A stretch of 64,000 bases of DNA from the NCBI GenBank assembly GCA_949752795.1, contig OX457058.1, forward strand, positions 34,164,587 to 34,228,586, read 5' to 3'. The notes under the pieces were generated by a model. It was not told where the DNA came from. It made no database searches and saw only the letters and a list, made by a program, of their open reading frames with translations. Position 1 is the first letter of the stretch. Each line of letters begins with the position of its first letter. Below, in pieces: positions 1 to 11,560 of the stretch. The position numbers and the translations under genes were made by a program. This DNA is from Hyperoodon ampullatus. Lineage: Eukaryota; Chordata; Mammalia; Artiodactyla; Ziphiidae.

Positions 1-1495
1 GCTTTTTGGGTCTTTGTTTGTTTGCAAAATATAACAGACAAGAATATGGCACCTTTGTGTTTCTCTACCTTTTTTGCAGTGTTACTCTGCGCATGTCTGG
101 GTTGATGCTGTGGAGTATTGTGGGTACCTTTTTTCCCCATAGGAAGGAGAGAGCTGCTCACAGGCTGGGGGATAGGAAGGATGGGACTAAAACCAGGGTT
201 TATAACCAGTGATTCTAAAGAAGGCAGTAGGACATGCATAAAGAAAAGGCACCCTGCAGTATGGTGGCTAATTTCATGGAAATACTAGTTGCAGAAGCCC
301 CACTTGGCAGTGTTTCTTAACCCTTTGTGGTGATGGAAATTTGTTTCCTTTTTTAAGGAAAATGTACATGTGTGCCTATACCAATAATCTGAACACAATT
401 TTAGGAGACTGATGGGCATATGATCTCTCCGTAGACACTTGAAGATGGGAGATTTCTTACATCTTGCAAAGCATCAATGGCTTCAACAAAAGAGAAATGA
501 CCTTTTGTGAGTTTTCAGATAATGCAAAATAGAACTGAGTTAGCCTTAGGAAGAAAAAACATTTTTCTATGTAGTGACTTAGATTTTACAATGCAATCTA
601 CCTAAGTCTTTCAACATTTTCGAAATAGCAAAAGACAGACCCAGTAAATTTTTTCAGGGCCACAGAAAAAGTGTGGTTAGAAAAATATCCAACACTTGGA
701 AATAAAGCCAAAGGATGACTCCATGTCCTTTAAAATGTCATACTGGGGCACTATTTCACAATCCTTCCCCTAATGGTTATTTATCATCTAGCCAAATACA
801 CCTACACTTGACTTTGTTACCCCTTGATTAGAACCCACACACTGTGAAGTTACATGCTCATCTGTGTATTTCTGTGTTTGGTAAAAAAATAATTCCAGAT
901 ATTACTTTTGTTTAATCACCCTATATGACTCTACAAAGTTTTATATCTATTAGCAAATTCATTTCAGCCTGTCTTGGACTGACTGACTCCATCAATCTTT
1001 AGTTCTTGAATTGTTCTCTTAACAGTTTACCATCTTATTGGTCTCTCATTAACTGAGTTGAAAAAAATATTTGGCACACACTCATTCTATATTTGTATGA
1101 GTCATGTACGCTGTAATTTGACAGTGGGGATGGCACTGCATTGTGGTTTTAAGAGTACTTTGCAGAGTGGAGGTTGCCTGGAAGCCACAGGCTACAAATC
1201 TCAGATGCAGAAGCTCCTTCATTATCAAGAGTGCTCTGGATATGGTCCTGAACACTGATGCATGTAACCAGGAGGGAGCAGAACGAAGCTCACTGCATAA
1301 CCTAGGCTTGTAATGAGAGATCGTGAGCCTGCTTGAGAGGAAGATGGAAATGCCTTGGAGGGGAGGGGGTAGCTCACATATCCAAGGACAGAATCAGAAT
1401 TCAGAAAGGGCTTGGAAAACTGGAACATTGGGTTGAAATAAACCACATGTAACTCAAAAAAGGAAAACTACATTTGAGGGCTCATAGTATCAATT
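1..1495. other. unassigned AT-rich stretch
   Basis: No recognisable repeat, RNA or coding exon. The open frames at 6-212, 1058-1258 and 1225-1446 (minus) are short, low in complexity and resemble no family I know. It may be unique intergenic or intronic DNA, or repeats too diverged to recognise by eye. Confidence 0.5.
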
Positions 1496-1499
1496 GCAA

Positions 1500-1700
1500 A
1501 ATATTTGAATCCTTCGACTCTGTAGTCCCACATATGTAAATCTATCCCAAGTTAATATTCAAAAATATGGGAGGAGATTTTTGCACAAAAATGTTAATTG
1601 CAGTGTTGTTAAGAATAATGAAAAATTGGAAGCAATTGAAATGTCAACAATATGGGAATGATTAAGTAAATTGTAGAGCATCTAATTCATGGGTTTTTTC
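1500..1700 (+). mobile_element. ancient L1-like 3' fragment (weak)
   Basis: The text resembles the end of old L1 ORF2, which encodes a stretch around 'ttgcagtgttgttaagaata' followed by 'ttggaagcaattgaaatgtc'. It is heavily diverged and has no visible ends. Confidence 0.35.
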
Positions 1701-1734
1701 CTAACAAATCAAAAAGAACATGTATTATGAAATA

Positions 1735-2035
1735 TAGTACATAGTAGAAAAGTGTACACTACATAAATGTGCAATTTACTGAATTATCATAAAAGGAACA
1801 GCCAGATAACCACCACCCACACCAAAAAATGAAGCACTACCAGCACCCCGTTAGTTCTCATGTGTTCCCTCCAAACCAAAAACCTCTGAAAATAATCATT
1901 AGTCTGAATTTTATGATAATCACTTAAATTTTTTTTGTTATAGTTTTACCACATAAGTATGTATTCCTCAACACTATAGTTTAGCTTTGCCTTTTGAAAT
2001 TTATTTAAGTGGGATTTTTTTTTTTGTTTGGATAC
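1735..2035 (-). mobile_element. old L1 3' fragment, first of three in a row
   Basis: Antisense L1 3' region. It covers the same part of the L1 consensus (the 'gtgcaatttactgaattatc' and 'aaccaccacccac' area) that recurs at about 2100 and 2950, so it is a separate insertion or a duplicated piece. Strongly diverged, no open frame of note. Confidence 0.5.
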
Positions 2036-2054
2036 TTTTGCTTAACGCAATTTT

Positions 2055-2935
2055 TCTCCTTTCTTAAAAAATTGAGAAACAATAAAGATGCCATACAATT
2101 CGTCCATTTAAAGTGTACAATTCAGTGTTTTTTAGTATCATCACAAAGTTGTGCAGCTATCATCACTAATTCCAGAACATTTTTATTAACCCCCCCGCCA
2201 AAACCCTCTACCCATTAGTGGTCATTCCCTACTTCTCCTTTCCTCCAGCTCCTGGCAATTACTAATCTACCTACTGTCCTTGTGGATTTGCCTCTTCTGG
2301 ATATTTCTGGATATAAAAGGAATTATACAGTATGTGGCTTTTGTGTCTGGCTTCTTTCACTTCACATACTGTTTTCAACGTCATCCACTTTACAGCGTAT
2401 TTTGGGACTTCATTTCTTTTCATGACTGAGTAACATGCCAATGTAAGGATATATCACATTGTACTTATCCATTCATGAGGTGATGGACATTTGGGTTGCT
2501 TCCATTTTGGGGGTTATCAGAAATAATGCTGCTATAAATGTTTGCGTGCAAGTTTTTGTATAAATATATGTTTACATTTCTCTTAGGTATATACCAAAGT
2601 GTGTAACAGCTGGATCCCATGGAACTCTGTATTTAACCATTTGAAGAACTGCCTAAACTGGTTTTCAAAGCAACTGCACCATATCACATTCCCACCAGCA
2701 ACGTGTGGTGGTTCCAGTTTTTCCACATCCTCGCCAACCCCTGTTATCATCCATCTTTTTGATTATAACCATCCTGGTGATTGTGAAGTGGTATCTTACT
2801 GGGGTGTTGGGTTTGCCTTTCTGTAACTTTGAGCATCTTTTCATGGACTCGTTGACCATTTGTATATCTTCCTTGGAGAAATGTCTATTCAAATCTTTTG
2901 TCCATTTTTTTTCACCCCTAACTCCTGGAAACTAG
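2055..2935 (-). mobile_element. old L1 (L1M-type) 3' end, second of three
   Basis: Read on the plus strand this is the reverse complement of the L1 3' region and the end of ORF2. Landmarks run in the expected order: 'gtgtacaattcagtg' near 2115, 'tggcttctttcacttcac' near 2348, 'ccattcatgaggtgatgga' near 2469, 'cattcccaccagcaacg' near 2688 and 'catcctggtgattgtgaag' near 2770. Its ORF2 part is fragmented by stops, so it is a dead fossil. Confidence 0.75.
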
Positions 2936-3088
2936 TGATCTTTTTACTGTCTCCACAGTTTTGTCTTTTCCAGATTGCCATGAAGTCAGAATCCTACAGT
3001 ATGTAGCCTTTTCATATTGGCTTCTTTCACTTAGTGGTATGCATTTAAGAGTCCTCCATGTCTTTTCATGACAGTAGAGTTCATTTCT

Positions 3089-3420
3089 TTTTTTTAATAT
3101 TCTTTCTTTCTTTCTTTAATTTATTTTTGGCTGCGCGGATCTTAGTTGCGGCACACGGGATCCTCGTTGAGGCATGGGGGCTCTTCGTTGTGGTGTGCAG
3201 GCTTCTCTCTAGTTGTGGCGCGTGGGCTCCAGAGTGTGTGGACTCTGTAGTTTGCGGCACACAGGCTCTCCAGTTGAGGCACGCGAGCTCAGTAGTTGTG
3301 GTGCTCGGGCTTAGTTGCCCCGCAGCATGTGGGACCTTAGCTCCCTGACCAGGGATCAAACCTGCATCCCCTGCATTGTAAGGCATATTCTTTACCACTG
3401 GACCACCAGGGAAGTCCCTC
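3089..3420 (-). mobile_element. long CHR-type SINE, older subfamily
   Basis: Reverse complement of a tRNA-derived SINE. The tRNA-like head lies at the right end (GGGACTTCCCTGGTGG when reverse complemented) and the T-rich tail at the left. The flanking 'tcatttct' at 3081-3088 and 3421-3428 is a short TSD. It carries the variant 'gggacttccctggtggtcca' and 'gaccagggatcaaacc', unlike the younger short copies. It was inserted into the antisense L1. Confidence 0.85.
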
Positions 3421-4196
3421 TCATTTCTATTATTGAATAGTATGCCATTGTATGGGTATACCACAGTCTGTTTATTTAAGTTAATTGCTTCCAAGTTTTG
3501 ACTATTATAAATAAACCTCTAAAAATTAGTGTGCAATGTTTTGTGTGGACATACAGTTTCAGCTTGAGTAAATACCAAAGAGCATTTTTTCTGGATCATA
3601 TGGTAAGACTATGTTTAGTTTTGTAAGAAACTGCCAAACTGTATTCCAAAATGTACCATTTTGTATTCCCATCAGCAATGAGTGAGAGTTCCTGTTGCTC
3701 TATGTTCTTGCCAGTTTTTGGTATTGAAAACACTCTCAGTGTTTTGGATTTTTGCTGTTCTGATAGATGTGTAATGGTATCTCCTTGTCTGAATTTGCAT
3801 TTCCCTGATGACATGATGTTTGAGCACCGTTTTATATGCTTATTTGCCATCTATGTATTTTCTTTGGTGACATGTCTGGTCAGATCTTTTGCCCACATTT
3901 TAATTGGGTTGTTTTCTTGTTGTTGAGCTTTAATAATTTTATATTTTAGATACCAGTCCTTTCAAAGATATGTATTTTGAAAATATTTTCCCCCACCTGT
4001 GACTTTTCATTCTCTCCATGGTATATTTCATGCAGGAGAAGGTTTTAAATTTAATGAAGTTCAACTTATCATTATTTTCTTTCATGGATCATGTTTTGGT
4101 GTCCTCTAGTTTTTCGAACATATTTAGATAATGGATTTAAAGTCTTTGTTTAACAAGTCCAACATATGCACTTCCTCAGGGACAATATCTGTGACT

Positions 4197-4200
<4 letters not shown>

Positions 4201-4229
<29 letters not shown>

Positions 4230-4420
4230 TGGTACACGGGCCTCTCACTGTTGTGGCCTCTCCCATCGCGGAGCACAGGCTCCGGACACGCAGGCTCAGC
4301 GGCCATGGCTCACGGGCCCAGCCGCTCCGCGGCATGTGGGATCTTCCCAGACCGGGGCACGAACCCGTGTCCCCTGAATCAGCAGGCGGACTCTCAACCA
4401 CTGCACCACCAGGGAAGCCC
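4201..4420 (-). mobile_element. short CHR-type SINE
   Basis: Poly-T of about 28 bases at the left, then the short-form body ('cgggcctctcactgttgtgg', 'ccatggctcacgggcccag') ending in the reverse complement of GGGCTTCCCTGGTGG. Flanking 'ctggtt' on both sides suggests a TSD that merges with the tail. Open frames across it on both strands come from the SINE. Confidence 0.93.
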
Positions 4421-5714
4421 TGGTTCTTTTCCTATGTATATATGTCATACTTCCTGGTTTCTCCACAGATCTCATAAATATTTTTGTTGAAAACTGAACA
4501 TTTTAAATAATATAATGTGGCAACTCTTGAAATCAGATTCTCTCCATCTGTAGGATTTATTATTATTGCTGTTTGTTGTTATTGTCGCTGCTGCTTTTTA
4601 AAAAATCTCTTTCCTCAACTAATTCTGTATATTTTTCTTGTGTGACCTCTGACGTCTTTGCATGGTTAGTTTAGTGGTCAGGTAATGATTGGACACCGAT
4701 GTACTTAAATTCATGGACTCATTAAGTCTCCCTGTCTTTACTGAGAGCTCTGTATATGTTGGGGGCATGCTTTCAACATTCAGCCACCTAACTTATTATT
4801 CTGCCTTAGCCTCCTCTCTTTACTGGCACGGAACCTCAAGGTCGGTCAGATGTGAGAGCTTTAGAGCCTTCTTAGGTTTTTCCTGAGCCTGTGCACAACC
4901 CCATACATACGTGTGTTCTTCTAGATTCCTAGGAAAGTGTTCAAGCTTTTCAAAGCACCCTCTGGAAATCTCACTCTCTAGCTTTTCCTTTCAAGTTTTT
5001 GGTCTACTTGTTATTTGCTTCAATTGTTATTGTCATTTCAGGTAGCCGTGATGTTGAACAATTGCTGCTAATTTTTTTAAACAAATGCTACTGGGCAAAA
5101 ATCTATTGGCATTGTGTGATCTCTGAGTAAAGTCAAATAAAGACAATCCTTGCATGTGTCGTTTTCCAGGGAACTGCCAGACAGGTCAAACAGTGGTAAT
5201 TCTCTGACAGTGGGGCTTTGAAAGAGCTTCAACCCTCTCTGGCCCCTTGAGTGACTGACAGGCTGCCACCGTAATAGGGCAAGTTAAAATATCCCAAGGC
5301 TCATTATTTTTATCAAGATTCCACCCCTTCCCCCCTTTTTGAATAAACATTCACTTTGTTGCAAGTCTTTGGTTAATTTCTAGAATTTTGAAAAAGTTAA
5401 TTTTGTCAATTTTTGGTATGTTTTTATTGCTTTTATGGAGAGGATTTTCAGAGGTCTTTAGTGCATCATTCTCACTCATATCTTAATATTATAATTTTAA
5501 GATTCATCCATGTTTTTGATTGGTTTCAATCTTAACATTCTGGTCCAGTGAGCCATCCTCCCCTAAGTGGGAAGCACCCCTTTATCCTGCAACTAAGCAC
5601 TTGATTATGCAGAAAAATTCCACCTGTCTGGCCAATCCGGTGGATGTCCTATCCAGATAATTTCTGTACCCACAATCAAAACTAATATTCTTTATAGCTA
5701 CTAAAAATAGCCCA

Positions 5715-5917
5715 GGGCTTCCCTGGTGGCACAGTGGTTGAGAGTCCGCCTGCCGATGCAGGGGACACGGGTTCGTGCCCCGGTCCAGGAAGATCCCACA
5801 TGCCGCGGAGCGGCTGGGCCCGTGAGCCATGGCCGCTGAGCCTGAGCGTCCGGAGCCTGTGCTCCGCAACGGGAGAGGCCACAACAGTGAGGAAAAAAAA
5901 AAAAAAAAAAAAAAAAA
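5715..5917 (+). mobile_element. short CHR-type SINE, monomer 1 of a trimer
   Basis: Full tRNA-like head and body, ending at 'caacagtgagg' and then about 25 A. It lacks the last part of the usual 3' end ('ggcccgcgtaccgc'). It has 'ccggtccagg' and 'gcggagcggctggg', which differ from monomers 2 and 3. 'atagccca' at 5707-5714 also occurs after the third monomer. Confidence 0.92.
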
Positions 5918-5926
5918 GACTTGTTT

Positions 5927-6126
5927 GGGCTTCCCTGGTGGTGCAGTGGTTGAGAGTCCGCCTGCCGATGCAGGGGACGCGGGTTCGTGCCCCGATCCGG
6001 GAAGATCCCACATGCCGCGGAGAGGCTGGGCCCGTGAGCCATGGCCGCTAAGCCTGCGCGTCCGGAGCCTGTGCTCCGCGACGGGAGAGGCCACAACAGT
6101 GAGAAAAAAAAAAAAAAAAAAAAAAA
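5927..6126 (+). mobile_element. short CHR-type SINE, monomer 2 of a trimer
   Basis: Preceded by the 9-base linker 'gacttgttt' (5918-5926). It shares with monomer 3 the variants 'ccgatccggg' and 'gcggagaggctggg', so these two are the closest relatives. Like monomer 1 it stops at 'caacagtgag' before an A-run at 6104-6126. Confidence 0.92.
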
Positions 6127-6135
6127 GACTTGTTT

Positions 6136-6332
6136 GGGCTTCCCTGGTGGTGCAGTGGTTGAGAGTCCGCCTGCCGATGCAGGGGACGCGGGTTCGTGCC
6201 CCGATCCGGGAAGATCCCACATGCCGCGGAGAGGCTGGGCCCGTGAGCCATGGCCGCTGAGCCTGCGTGTCCGGAGCCTGTGCTCCGCAACGGGAGAGGC
6301 CACGGCAGTGAGAGGCCCGCGTACCGCAAAAA

Positions 6333-6371
<39 letters not shown>
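6136..6371 (+). mobile_element. short CHR-type SINE, monomer 3 of a trimer, with (TA)n tail
   Basis: Preceded by the same 'gacttgttt' linker (6127-6135). This is the only monomer with the complete 3' end 'gaggcccgcgtaccgc' before its A-run (6328-6350), which runs into a (TA)n tract to 6371. 'atagccca' at 6370-6377 matches 5707-5714, so one apparent TSD brackets the whole array. Confidence 0.92.
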
Positions 6372-6372
<1 letters not shown>

Positions 6373-6377
6373 GCCCA

Positions 6378-7200
6378 AACAGTATCAGATACCTATTGCT
6401 TCATCATAAGAGGTAATGGTACACATTACTAAGACCCTATCTGACCATAGGATGATTTGAGGACATCTCAGTTTTCTCCAAATTATGAATTTGTTAAGGA
6501 AAAACCTACTCAGTTTTTCTACCTGTGTTTCTCTCCTGGGTATCTCCTCTACTTTTACATAGATACTTCATTTCTGACGCTTCTGGTCACCAAAGGTGTG
6601 GAAGTTTTCCCCCACATCAAGCCATTCAGCAACACCATCTGGGTGTGCTACAATTTAGCTCAGTTTTGACACTACTTGCCTGGAGAGGGCATCAGATCCC
6701 ACAGGTTAAGGACTCAGTCCCACAAGACTGCCCAGCATGGCCAGCCACACACACTTCGGATGCCAGTTGCAAGCCCTGGTTTTCATCTGTGTTTCTGACC
6801 AACTGGCTGTAAATTGGAGGTTTCCACAAACCCCTCCTTGGGTTTGATTAATTTGCTTCATTTGGCAGATTTGCTGAGGACTTAGGCTCAGAAGACGGCC
6901 TCTCAGATCGCTCTGAGGGATGCTCTGAAGAGGTCAGGGAGGAGCCAGGATACATAGGAGTTTTGTAATAAAAACCAGGTAGTTGAAACATCAAAAGATT
7001 GCTGTTAGTTAAAGAAAACCAGACATCTCAAGTAAATCAATTTAGTGCTTTTCTAGGTATGGAAAGGTGCAAGCAGCTGAGCTCATTGAAAGCATTCCTT
7101 TGATAGGCACCTCAGCTGTCTAGGGCCAGTATCCTGCTTTTCTCCATCCTGAATTCCCTCAGGGCGCACCGTTGGGAGAGGCTACAGTGGCTGCTGGCTG
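6378..7200. other. unassigned stretch
   Basis: No repeat, RNA or exon recognised. The overlapping frames at 6457-6669 and 6525-6812 have no domain or composition that would support a gene. Confidence 0.5.
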
Positions 7201-7204
7201 GCTG

Positions 7205-7735
7205 GCCTCAACTTCTTTTGTTTACTGATACGGCAGGAGATATTTTTCATCCACAAGTGGCTCACAGAACTCAGGGAAATACTTACTTACATTTGCCAGT
7301 TTGTAAAAGGATATGATAAAGGATACAGATGAACAGCCAGATGGAAGAGATGCATAGGGCAAGGTATGGTGGAAGGGGTGTGGAGCGTCCAGGCCCTCTC
7401 TGGGCACCTCCACGTGTTCACCAACATGGAAACTCTCCAACCCCCATACTTCAGGATTTTTATGGAGGCCTCATCATGTAGTCATGATGGATCATAAACT
7501 CCATTTTCAGGCCTCCTCCCTTCTCAAGAGAATGGGGGACAGGGCTGAAAATTCTAAGCGTCTAATCATGGATTAGTCTTTCCAGCGACCAGCCCTCATC
7601 CAGGAGCCCACCCAGAGTCACCTCATTAGAACAAAAGACACTCCTATCACCCAGGAAATTATAAGGGTTTCAGGAGCCCTGTGTCAGGAACCAGGGGCAG
7701 AGACCAGCATAAATTTTCTATTAACTCTCAGGATT
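7205..7735. repeat. probable ancient interspersed repeat, family not identified
   Basis: The stretch has the feel of a dispersed mammalian repeat, notably around 'tctttccagcgaccagccct' near 7578 and 'ataagggtttcaggagccct' near 7661. I could not place it in a named family or find its ends, and it may be an LTR-type relic. Confidence 0.3.
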
Positions 7736-7979
7736 GTATGAGTCCATGAAGAATTCTAATCATACTAATAATTCATTACTCAGTCCAAACCACAAGACTC
7801 TCATCAGAAGAGGAGTGATATGGAAACCAAAGGAGCTTTCACCTGTGCTCCTCAAGGTTTGATAATATGGACCCAGCTGTTCTCTTCTGTAGGAATTTTG
7901 CAATAAGAGTTAAGTCACTGGGGGTAGTTCAGGAAGATCTAGTTTTTCCTTAGATTTAGGTCACTGGGTTACACACTTG

Positions 7980-8105
7980 GGTCTGATGCTTACAAGTTCA
8001 TCTGAACTTTAATCTCCTCATTTGTAAAACTGGGAGAGTATGACCCACCACACAGCTTGTGGCAAGGATTAAATGAGATAATATTTATGAGAGAAGTGAA
8101 AGCTA
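7980..8105 (+). mobile_element. MIR fragment
   Basis: Core MIR text in plus orientation: 'aatctcctcatttgtaaaac' followed by 'aggattaaatgagataatat'. Degenerate, with the head missing. Confidence 0.7.
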
Positions 8106-9344
8106 TTCTAACATAAGGGCTTATCAGGATGACCTAGAAAATACCCCTGAATCTGGGTCCCAAGACAATGTTGCTGCCAGGGGGCATCTACTTCTGCCAT
8201 GCCTTGTGCACACCTCACAAGGTTCAGATTTAATTGGCCTTGAGTGTGTCCTGAGTATCTGGGGTTTTTGAAAAGCTCCCCAGGTGACCTATCATGCAGT
8301 CAGGGTAGCTTCATCCTGCTAAGAATAGTTAAAAGAGAAGAAGGCTTCAAAATGATGGCTTTCAGATCTCTGTTTATCTCCATGGCTGCAACTGACAGCT
8401 TGGGTTTTGCTTCCAGAAAGCTTAAAAAAAGAAACAAAATGAGGGAATGTGTGAAAACAGTTCTTGAAATAACTCTCAGGGATGCTTGAATCAAGGCAGG
8501 AGAATAAAGATGAAAAGACCAGCAGGCTTCTTTCACTGTTCTGGATTTTTTGTGCTGAAAATGAAATGATCACCTAACCTAGATATGGCTTTTTAAATTC
8601 TCTTTTCAAGGTTTTATTTTCTGTAGCAGTTTCTCCTACTGTTGTAAAATACTTCAGCAATAACGAACGTCTGAACACGTTTCAATAATGCAAAAGAGGA
8701 CTATGTTTGTGGCTATTCCTAAAGGCAATGTGTGTCTTCTACACAGAGGATCCACCTGCCTGCACCACACACCTCCCCCTCCCCCGCCAATGAATCCAAC
8801 ATGATTCTTTCTTTCTTCCTTTGACTCCTTCTGACTCATTTCAGAACTGTTGGTGTTCTGACCTAACAGTGTCACCTCATTGCTGGTGAAGTGAATTGCA
8901 GACACAACAATTCTTCCTTATCATCTCCTTTCTTCCTATTCAGAAAAATAACATAGAAGACATGAAGCCCACGTTTACTGTATTCAAAGATTGATTGATT
9001 GATTCCACCTAGGGCAAACTTATTCCAAAAAAAAAAACTCATATACTTTGACACCTGTTGTTAGTATCTGGAGGAGGAAATAAGGGTCCTCTCCAACACT
9101 TGTATATAAATTGGTAAGAGCCACACACACACACACACACTGGTTATAATTAGTCATCTAAGGGATCAAATTAAAAGATTACCCGTGATCCCGTGATTGC
9201 AATTTGAGAGACATCCACAACTCCAAACAAGATGACTGGAGAGTCATCTTAAGGAGGATGAACATGAAAGTGGTTTGATTTAATTCAAAGATACATAAAT
9301 ATCACATCTTCATTTCCAAGTTTATCTTAGAAAATTAAAATCAC
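8106..9344. other. unassigned stretch
   Basis: No gene or recognisable repeat apart from a (CA)n tract at 9122-9140 and a short (GATT)n near 8990. Overlapping frames at 8244-8573 on both strands are short and unconvincing. Confidence 0.5.
9122..9140. repeat. (CA)n microsatellite
   Basis: About nine CA units, uninterrupted. Confidence 0.95.
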
Positions 9345-11560
9345 CTTCTTTGTCCCACTCAGTGCCTCTTCTCTTGACATCTTTTTTATCTAGTATTATA
9401 TTTCTGGCCTTATCCTTTATTTTATTTTATATTTTTAATTTATATTTGCTTATGAAAGCTTTCTCAATTCCTTTAATTTAAAATTTCTGTACTCTTTTTG
9501 TTGCATTGTTAAAATGTCATAATTCTTTTGCTTTTTAAAAAACTTTTGTATCCAGCCTCCCTACAATTCTGTCCTCCATCCCTATCCCTTCCCCCCACCC
9601 CCCAAAATAATACCTGGGAATGTGACTGGAGTTGCACTAAACTAACAGATTATTTTTAAAGAAAGAACAGGAATTGATTAAGGATATTGACTTTCCCCAC
9701 ATAGGAATACGGTATGTCTTTCCATATCCATATCAAAATCTTTCCTTTTTTTCCCCCAGATCTTTCATGTCCTCCAGTCTTGAAAATTTCTACTCTAAAT
9801 CCTGTATGATTTTTAAATTCTGTGAAGTTTTGCCTTTTACTTTGATCCATTTACATTTGTTGTTATGAGCTGGCTCTGAGGACTCTGGCTGCAAGACTAT
9901 CACAGAACTAGCCTAAGCCACAACAATGATTCTAGACAAGGGTTTTCAAGGAAACTCTTTTTTTGTTGTAAAATTTGACAGCTTGCGAAACAGGTCCAAG
10001 ATATAGTGGGACTATTCCTGTATCAGGAAGGATGCCCTGCTATATCAGGCATAGCATGAAGCACATGCCCAAAGTGAGGGAAAACTGCCCAAAGGAAGGA
10101 CTGTTACAGGGGTCTCCATGGGCTCCAGGTCCATAACATCCCTCAGGGCTGGTCAAATGGCATAAGGTCTGGGTATCTGTAGGGAGATCCCCAACTGTGC
10201 TTAAGTGATCCAGCAAGAATCCATTCATTTGTTTCTGGAGAAAACAGAGGGGCAGGATCTAAGGCTAAGCACATTTAAGGACCGAAGGTGGAAATAACAA
10301 AAACATTCCAGGGTATAAATATATAAATTGCATGCAAGTGTCAGGAAAAAAACATACTTTGGGAATTTTTTTTTTTAGGAAGAAAAGTAAAATCAAGACA
10401 TCAAATTTTGCTGCGAGTTTTTTATAAAATTAAAAAAATTTGCTTTATTTATTTTGAGGATATATCATTCACTGCATAAAAGTTTATGACAATAGATCCT
10501 CATTTCAATTGATCTCTTTCCAATACATGACTTCGTTTATATCATTGAATGTTTTTCACAATTATTTTCAAATGTAATACACATCTGTCTAACACAAATT
10601 TGTTTTCCTTGATTTAAAATATTCTTTTTTAAACAGCATAAACTTAGGTTTATATTTTTGACCCAGTCTATGAGGTTTTGTCTTTTACATAAATGTTTTA
10701 ATCTATTTATGTTTGTTATTTTGATATTTTTTGAAAGGTTGGCTAGGTAGGTATATATGTGTTATTAGGTCTCTAAATTACTCAATTATATTCAGATTTG
10801 CAGTGAAAAAATTTAACTTCTTTAGTTTTTAATCTAGTTTTTCTGGTTCCCACGCTTTCACTGAATAGCTGGGGGCAAGTAAGGAATTTAATAAAATTTC
10901 ATGCATTTTCCCATTTCTTTTGGTTAAATGTTTACTCTTGCAGATTCCCTACCTACCCACTTATATGAATGTGGGGGAGGAAATATCCTTCTTAGATGGT
11001 CTTTGATACTTTTCAAAACGCATAAAAGTAATTTGGAAGTAAGTTTCTCAAATAAAGCAATATTTCTAAAACAAAAGCAAAGGAAAGAGCAAAGATGCAT
11101 TCAAAATAAATATAGAATGATTTAAAAACCTTAAACTAAATGTTCATATTTTAAATAATTATTTCACTTGAAGATGTAAGCACTGCTTTTAAACTCAGAT
11201 AATATGATATTAAATACAGTTAAAAATGAATGCTCTTCATTTTTCTTTCTGTTTCTATTCCACAAATATAGACACTGTTAACAATTTGGATTGCAGTGGA
11301 TTTTCTGCTTATACATATGAAAATATACCATATATAATATTATTTAAATGTGTTCATATGCTGATATCTGTTGTATTTCCTTTTATATGACTTCATGTGA
11401 CTTATGTGTTTCATGGTTTCCTTTCATTTGTCTTTTAGTTCATGGTATTTATTTTTGTCTTCTCCAGTGATTACTCACTTTAAATTCTTTAAATGTTTTA
11501 AATTACTTGCTTTATATTCTGCAAGTAATTTAATGGATGGGAATGGAGTCACATCATTTG
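9345..11560. other. AT-rich stretch with weak antisense L1-like pieces
   Basis: Two places resemble antisense L1 ORF2 text: about 9670-9860 ('gttttgccttttactttgat') and about 10620-10760 ('gaggttttgtcttttacata'). The rest, including 9860-10300, is unassigned. No coding exon is supported. Confidence 0.4.

Larger units (their letters stand above)
2936..5480 (-). mobile_element. old L1 (L1M-type) 3' half, third of three, split by two SINEs
   Basis: A further antisense L1 begins again in the 3' region ('actcctggaaactagtgatc' at 2922) and continues much further into the element than its two neighbours. It includes 'cccatcagcaatgagtgag' near 3668, a 'catttccctgatgac' motif near 3800 and old L1 3'-region text from about 4430 to 5450. 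It is interrupted by SINEs at 3089-3420 and 4201-4420. The far boundary near 5480 is uncertain. Confidence 0.65.

Noticed and set aside
5715..6350. CRISPR-like array because of regular spacing
   Set aside because: Units are about 200-bp SINEs with 9-base linkers in a mammalian genome. There are no short repeats with unique spacers and no cas genes.
5582..6378. Open frames of 93-225 codons on both strands
   Set aside because: They lie in the trimeric SINE. The proteins are Gly/Pro/Arg-rich SINE translations with Phe or Lys runs from poly-T/poly-A, and the same text recurs at every other SINE.
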